From contig CAKRHP010000005.1 of assembly GCA_934339135.1 (NCBI GenBank), positions 1 through 64,000 on the forward strand: DNA of 64,000 nt, in the 5' to 3' direction. The notes below the pieces were generated by a model. The model had not been told where the DNA came from. It did no database searches and saw only the letters and a program-made list of their open reading frames with translations. Each line of letters opens with the position of its first letter. Positions within the stretch are counted from its first letter, which is position 1. This document shows, piece by piece, positions 61,453 to 64,000 of the stretch. Origin of the DNA: an uncultured Lachnospiraceae bacterium (lineage in GTDB: Bacteria > Bacillota > Clostridia > Lachnospirales > Lachnospiraceae). A program made the translations under genes and the position numbers.

Positions 61453-62040
61453 ATGGAAAGAAAAAATAGTCTTATAAGTAATTTTTTGATTCCTGTAGGG
61501 TATGCTGTTCTGGTTTATGCAATATGGGAAGGAATTGGTTTTTTTGCATCCTTTGTGATCTGCTGTATCGCGAGTTTAAGCATTGGACTGCTGGAGGAAT
61601 TTGTCTGGAGAGGAATCATCTTAAATGGCTTTTTATCCGCATGGAAAGACAGGAAAAACGGAATTTATTTTGCGGTATTGATCACTTCTCTTTGCTTTGG
61701 ACTTTGTCATTACATGAATCTGCTGGCAGGACAGGATTTTTGGAGTACCACAAAACAGGTAATATCCGCAGTGTGTATGGGAGTATTTTTATCAGCGCTT
61801 TATTTGCAGACAAACCGTTTGGTATTTCCGATTCTGGTACATGGATTGTGTAATTTTTCGAACTTCTTCATGAATGAAATCCTTGGGTGGGACTACTCTG
61901 TCTGGAAATATGATGATATATTACAATGGATATTAGCCGGAGGATATCTCCTTACCGGAATGTATTTTGTTTATCGTTATATAAAAAAACAACAGGAAAA
62001 GGATGGTGAGAAATTTGAAGGATTGTATCAGAGTATGTGA
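61453..62040 (+). CDS. CPBP-family intramembrane metalloprotease
   Basis: 195 residues with about six hydrophobic segments and the CPBP (Abi/CAAX-protease-like) motifs: EEFVWRGI (EExxxR), the His of FGLCHYMN and HGLCNFSN (HxxxN). These residues form the metal site. Members cleave membrane proteins; many sit beside bacteriocin or antimicrobial peptide genes. Here it lies between the kinase and the ABC genes and overlaps the ATPase gene by 38 bases, so it is tied to the Bce module. Confidence 0.85.
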   Translation: MERKNSLISNFLIPVGYAVLVYAIWEGIGFFASFVICCIASLSIGLLEEFVWRGIILNGFLSAWKDRKNGIYFAVLITSLCFGLCHYMNLLAGQDFWSTTKQVISAVCMGVFLSALYLQTNRLVFPILVHGLCNFSNFFMNEILGWDYSVWKYDDILQWILAGGYLLTGMYFVYRYIKKQQEKDGEKFEGLYQSM

Positions 62041-62797
62041 TGTGGAAAAATATTACGGCAATGGCCAGAATATTACAAAGGCTGTGGACCGGGTAAGCTT
62101 TCAGGTGGAAAAGGGTGAATTTGTGGGGATTATGGGAGCATCCGGCTCCGGAAAGACCACCTTATTAAATATGATGGCGGCGATCGATCATGTGACATCG
62201 GGGCATATTTATTATGATGATCTGGACATTACAGAAATGTCTGCAGATCAGTTGTCGGAATTTCGCAAGGAAAACCTTGGTTTTGTTTTTCAGGAGTACA
62301 ATTTATTGGACACACTGACATTGGAGGAAAACATTATCCTTGCCTTGACGGTGCAGGGAAAACGGAGAAAAGAGATTCAAAAAATCTGTCAGGATATGAT
62401 GAAACTTCTGGAGATTGAGGATGTAAAGGATCAATTTCCGTATCAGGTATCCGGTGGCCAGAAGCAGAGATGTGCCTGTGCCAGAGCCATGGCAAATGAA
62501 CCGTCTCTTCTTCTTGCCGATGAGCCTACCGGAGCGTTGGATTCCCATGCTTCCCAGGTACTTTTAGAGACCTTTTGCCGTTTAAATGAAATGCAGAAGG
62601 CAACGATCCTGATGGTAACTCACGATGCATTTTCTGCAAGCTATTGCAGCAGGATCCTTTTCTTGCGGGATGGGAAGATTTTTCATGAGCTGATCCGCGG
62701 AGAAAGGGACCGCAGAGCATTTCTTCAGGAGATTCTGGATGTATTGTCGTTGATGGGAGGTGAATCGTCTCATGATACGAAGACTCGCTTATCGTAA
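62003..62797 (+). CDS. ABC transporter ATPase (BceA-like)
   Basis: 264 residues: Walker A GASGSGKTT, Q-loop FVFQEYNLLDTLT, signature VSGGQKQRCACARAM, Walker B LLLADEPTGALDS and switch His MVTHD. This is the MacB/BceA type that powers antimicrobial peptide removal. ATG 62003 has AGGAAAAGG immediately upstream; a TTG at 62015 is an alternative start. It overlaps both neighbours. Confidence 0.93.
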   Translation: MVRNLKDCIRVCDVEKYYGNGQNITKAVDRVSFQVEKGEFVGIMGASGSGKTTLLNMMAAIDHVTSGHIYYDDLDITEMSADQLSEFRKENLGFVFQEYNLLDTLTLEENIILALTVQGKRRKEIQKICQDMMKLLEIEDVKDQFPYQVSGGQKQRCACARAMANEPSLLLADEPTGALDSHASQVLLETFCRLNEMQKATILMVTHDAFSASYCSRILFLRDGKIFHELIRGERDRRAFLQEILDVLSLMGGESSHDTKTRLS

Positions 62798-64000
62798 TAT
62801 GAAGCGTTTTGCCGGAGATTATCAGATCTATATGATCACGCTAGTGGTTGTGGCAGCGCTTCTGTATGCATTTGACAGCCTATTCTGGGATAAGGAGCTG
62901 GGAAGGTTTGACCAGATGAATCAGATGATGATGATTATGGTGGGGCTTGCTACAGGCTTTGTTGTGATCATTACGGCGTGGTTGATTTACTATATTATTC
63001 ATTTTATGATGGAAAGACGCAGCAGGGAGTTTGGAATTTATCTGCTGTTAGGAATGAAAAAAGGACAGGTTGCCCGTGTTTATATCCGGGAGAATCTGAT
63101 GCTGGGAGGTATCGCATTTCTTGTGGGATCTGTTCTGGGGGTGTTTTTTCAGCAGATCTTACGCTCTGTGATTGATTCTATGGTGCGGATTCCTTATTCC
63201 TTCCGTCTTTCGTGGGACTATCGTACCTGGCTTATGACCTTTGGATGTTATGCGGGCTGTTATCTGCTGGCATTTTTCCGATGTGGTTTTTCCTTCCGTA
63301 AAATGAACATTAATGATCTGATGAAACAGGACCGGAAAAATGAGGAGATCGTGGAAAAGCATGAAGAATGGAAACGGATCTTACTGCCCTTGGCAGTGAT
63401 ATTTCTGATCCTGTTCTGGGGGATGTTTACCCATTTGAACTCGACGGGGGAGATTATGCTGTTTCTAATCGGCCTGGTTCTGACGATCTATCTGTTTTAT
63501 ACAGGAGTGTCAGCCTGGATCATCTGCTATGTGAGAAGGCATGGAAAGGGGATTTATCAGGGACAGCGATTATTTTTGCTGCGCCAGTTTGCATCAAAGA
63601 TCAGGACTATGCAGTTTACTCTTGGAACTTTAACATCATTGTTTACTCTGGCACTTTTGGGGGCGAGTGTGGCATTTATGTTCTGTGATTTTGAAAATAC
63701 GGCATTAAAGGCGAAGTTTCCGTTTGATGTGCTGATCTACAGTGATCAGGTTCAGGATGATTTTCAGGATGAAAAGGAGGTACTGCAGCAGGAAGCGGAT
63801 GTAAAAGAAATGCTCCGGTATCATATATATACGGATCAGAAGGATCAGGTAAATACCTGGATGCTGACGCATCTGGAGCAGTATGGGACAATGTATCAGA
63901 ATAAAAATGGGAAACCTGACCGGAAACGGGTTACAAAAATGTTAGAACATGATGGAACCTATTGCCGGTATGATACTTATATGGGACAGACTGATTATAA
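62772..64000 (+). CDS. ABC transporter permease (BceB-like), partial
   Basis: Begins MIRRLAYRNMKRFAGDYQIY with GGAGGTG 9-15 bases upstream and overlaps the ATPase gene by 26 bases. The frame stays open for about 409 codons to the window end, so the C-terminus is missing. Four membrane segments in the first 190 residues, an SREFGIYLLLGMKKG motif typical of BceB/FtsX-type permeases after the second segment, more helices, then the start of the large extracytoplasmic loop (from about residue 310). In Bce systems this loop binds the peptide or its target lipid and informs the kinase. Confidence 0.9.
   Translation, partial: MIRRLAYRNMKRFAGDYQIYMITLVVVAALLYAFDSLFWDKELGRFDQMNQMMMIMVGLATGFVVIITAWLIYYIIHFMMERRSREFGIYLLLGMKKGQVARVYIRENLMLGGIAFLVGSVLGVFFQQILRSVIDSMVRIPYSFRLSWDYRTWLMTFGCYAGCYLLAFFRCGFSFRKMNINDLMKQDRKNEEIVEKHEEWKRILLPLAVIFLILFWGMFTHLNSTGEIMLFLIGLVLTIYLFYTGVSAWIICYVRRHGKGIYQGQRLFLLRQFASKIRTMQFTLGTLTSLFTLALLGASVAFMFCDFENTALKAKFPFDVLIYSDQVQDDFQDEKEVLQQEADVKEMLRYHIYTDQKDQVNTWMLTHLEQYGTMYQNKNGKPDRKRVTKMLEHDGTYCRYDTYMGQTDY

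Overview
The window looks like a chromosomal segment of an anaerobic Gram-positive Firmicute, most likely a gut Lachnospiraceae-type Clostridium. The evidence is gene content and regulation: RNase Y, RecU, RelQ-type alarmone synthetase, ClpC, a T-box leader, a SAM-I riboswitch, a yybP-ykoY riboswitch, anaerobic NrdD, [FeFe]-hydrogenase maturase HydE, intracellular cellobiose phosphorylase, a two-domain GalT and a DUF5711 protein. Strong AGGAGG ribosome sites and TTGACA/TATAAT promoters agree. No genus is claimed.

Layout. 1-7.7 kb: a DUF5711 membrane protein, the str operon (rpsL, rpsG, fusA), tuf on its own promoter, a candidate C-rich small RNA, then metK behind a SAM-I riboswitch. 7.8-17.4 kb: rny, a corrinoid-activator-like ASKHA protein, proC, an M23 peptidase, relQ, an RsmF-like methyltransferase, a small membrane protein, an RluC/D-type pseudouridine synthase and recU. 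17.4-26.4 kb: nrdD behind two NrdR-like boxes, a type IV ABC-like membrane protein (-), leuA behind a Leu T-box, an MFS transporter (-), galT, and a degraded DUF1016 nuclease remnant (-). 26.6-32 kb: a lipoprotein with two ABC-2-like permeases and no ATPase, a GDT1 family Mn/Ca exporter (-) behind a manganese riboswitch, and a tandem HD-GYP protein (-).

32.0-32.5 kb is a strongly structured non-coding array: two 145-bp direct repeats, a third related unit and a long palindrome. It separates the HD-GYP gene from a cellobiose phosphorylase gene with very biased codon use. Then come a PocR/MCP-like sensor (-), a GH2 beta-galactosidase, the NAD operon nadB-nadC-nadA with hydE, and uvrA with a LexA-like box. 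46-59.5 kb holds yfbR, a methyltransferase, hslO, two exported proteins (SH3/glucosaminidase and cohesin-like), clpC, a small conserved protein, radA, a small coiled-coil protein, and two minus-strand genes (zinc-ribbon membrane protein, RlmL-like methyltransferase). 59.6-64 kb is a Bce-type module: response regulator, intramembrane-sensing kinase, CPBP protease, ABC ATPase and a permease cut by the window end.

The gene content is mostly housekeeping. The most unusual signals are non-coding: the structured array at 32 kb, a dispersed ~90-bp repeat that carries a terminator hairpin (9.4, 30.4 and 56.7 kb, one copy lying inside the riboswitch-controlled leader of the exporter), and the candidate small RNA between tuf and metK.
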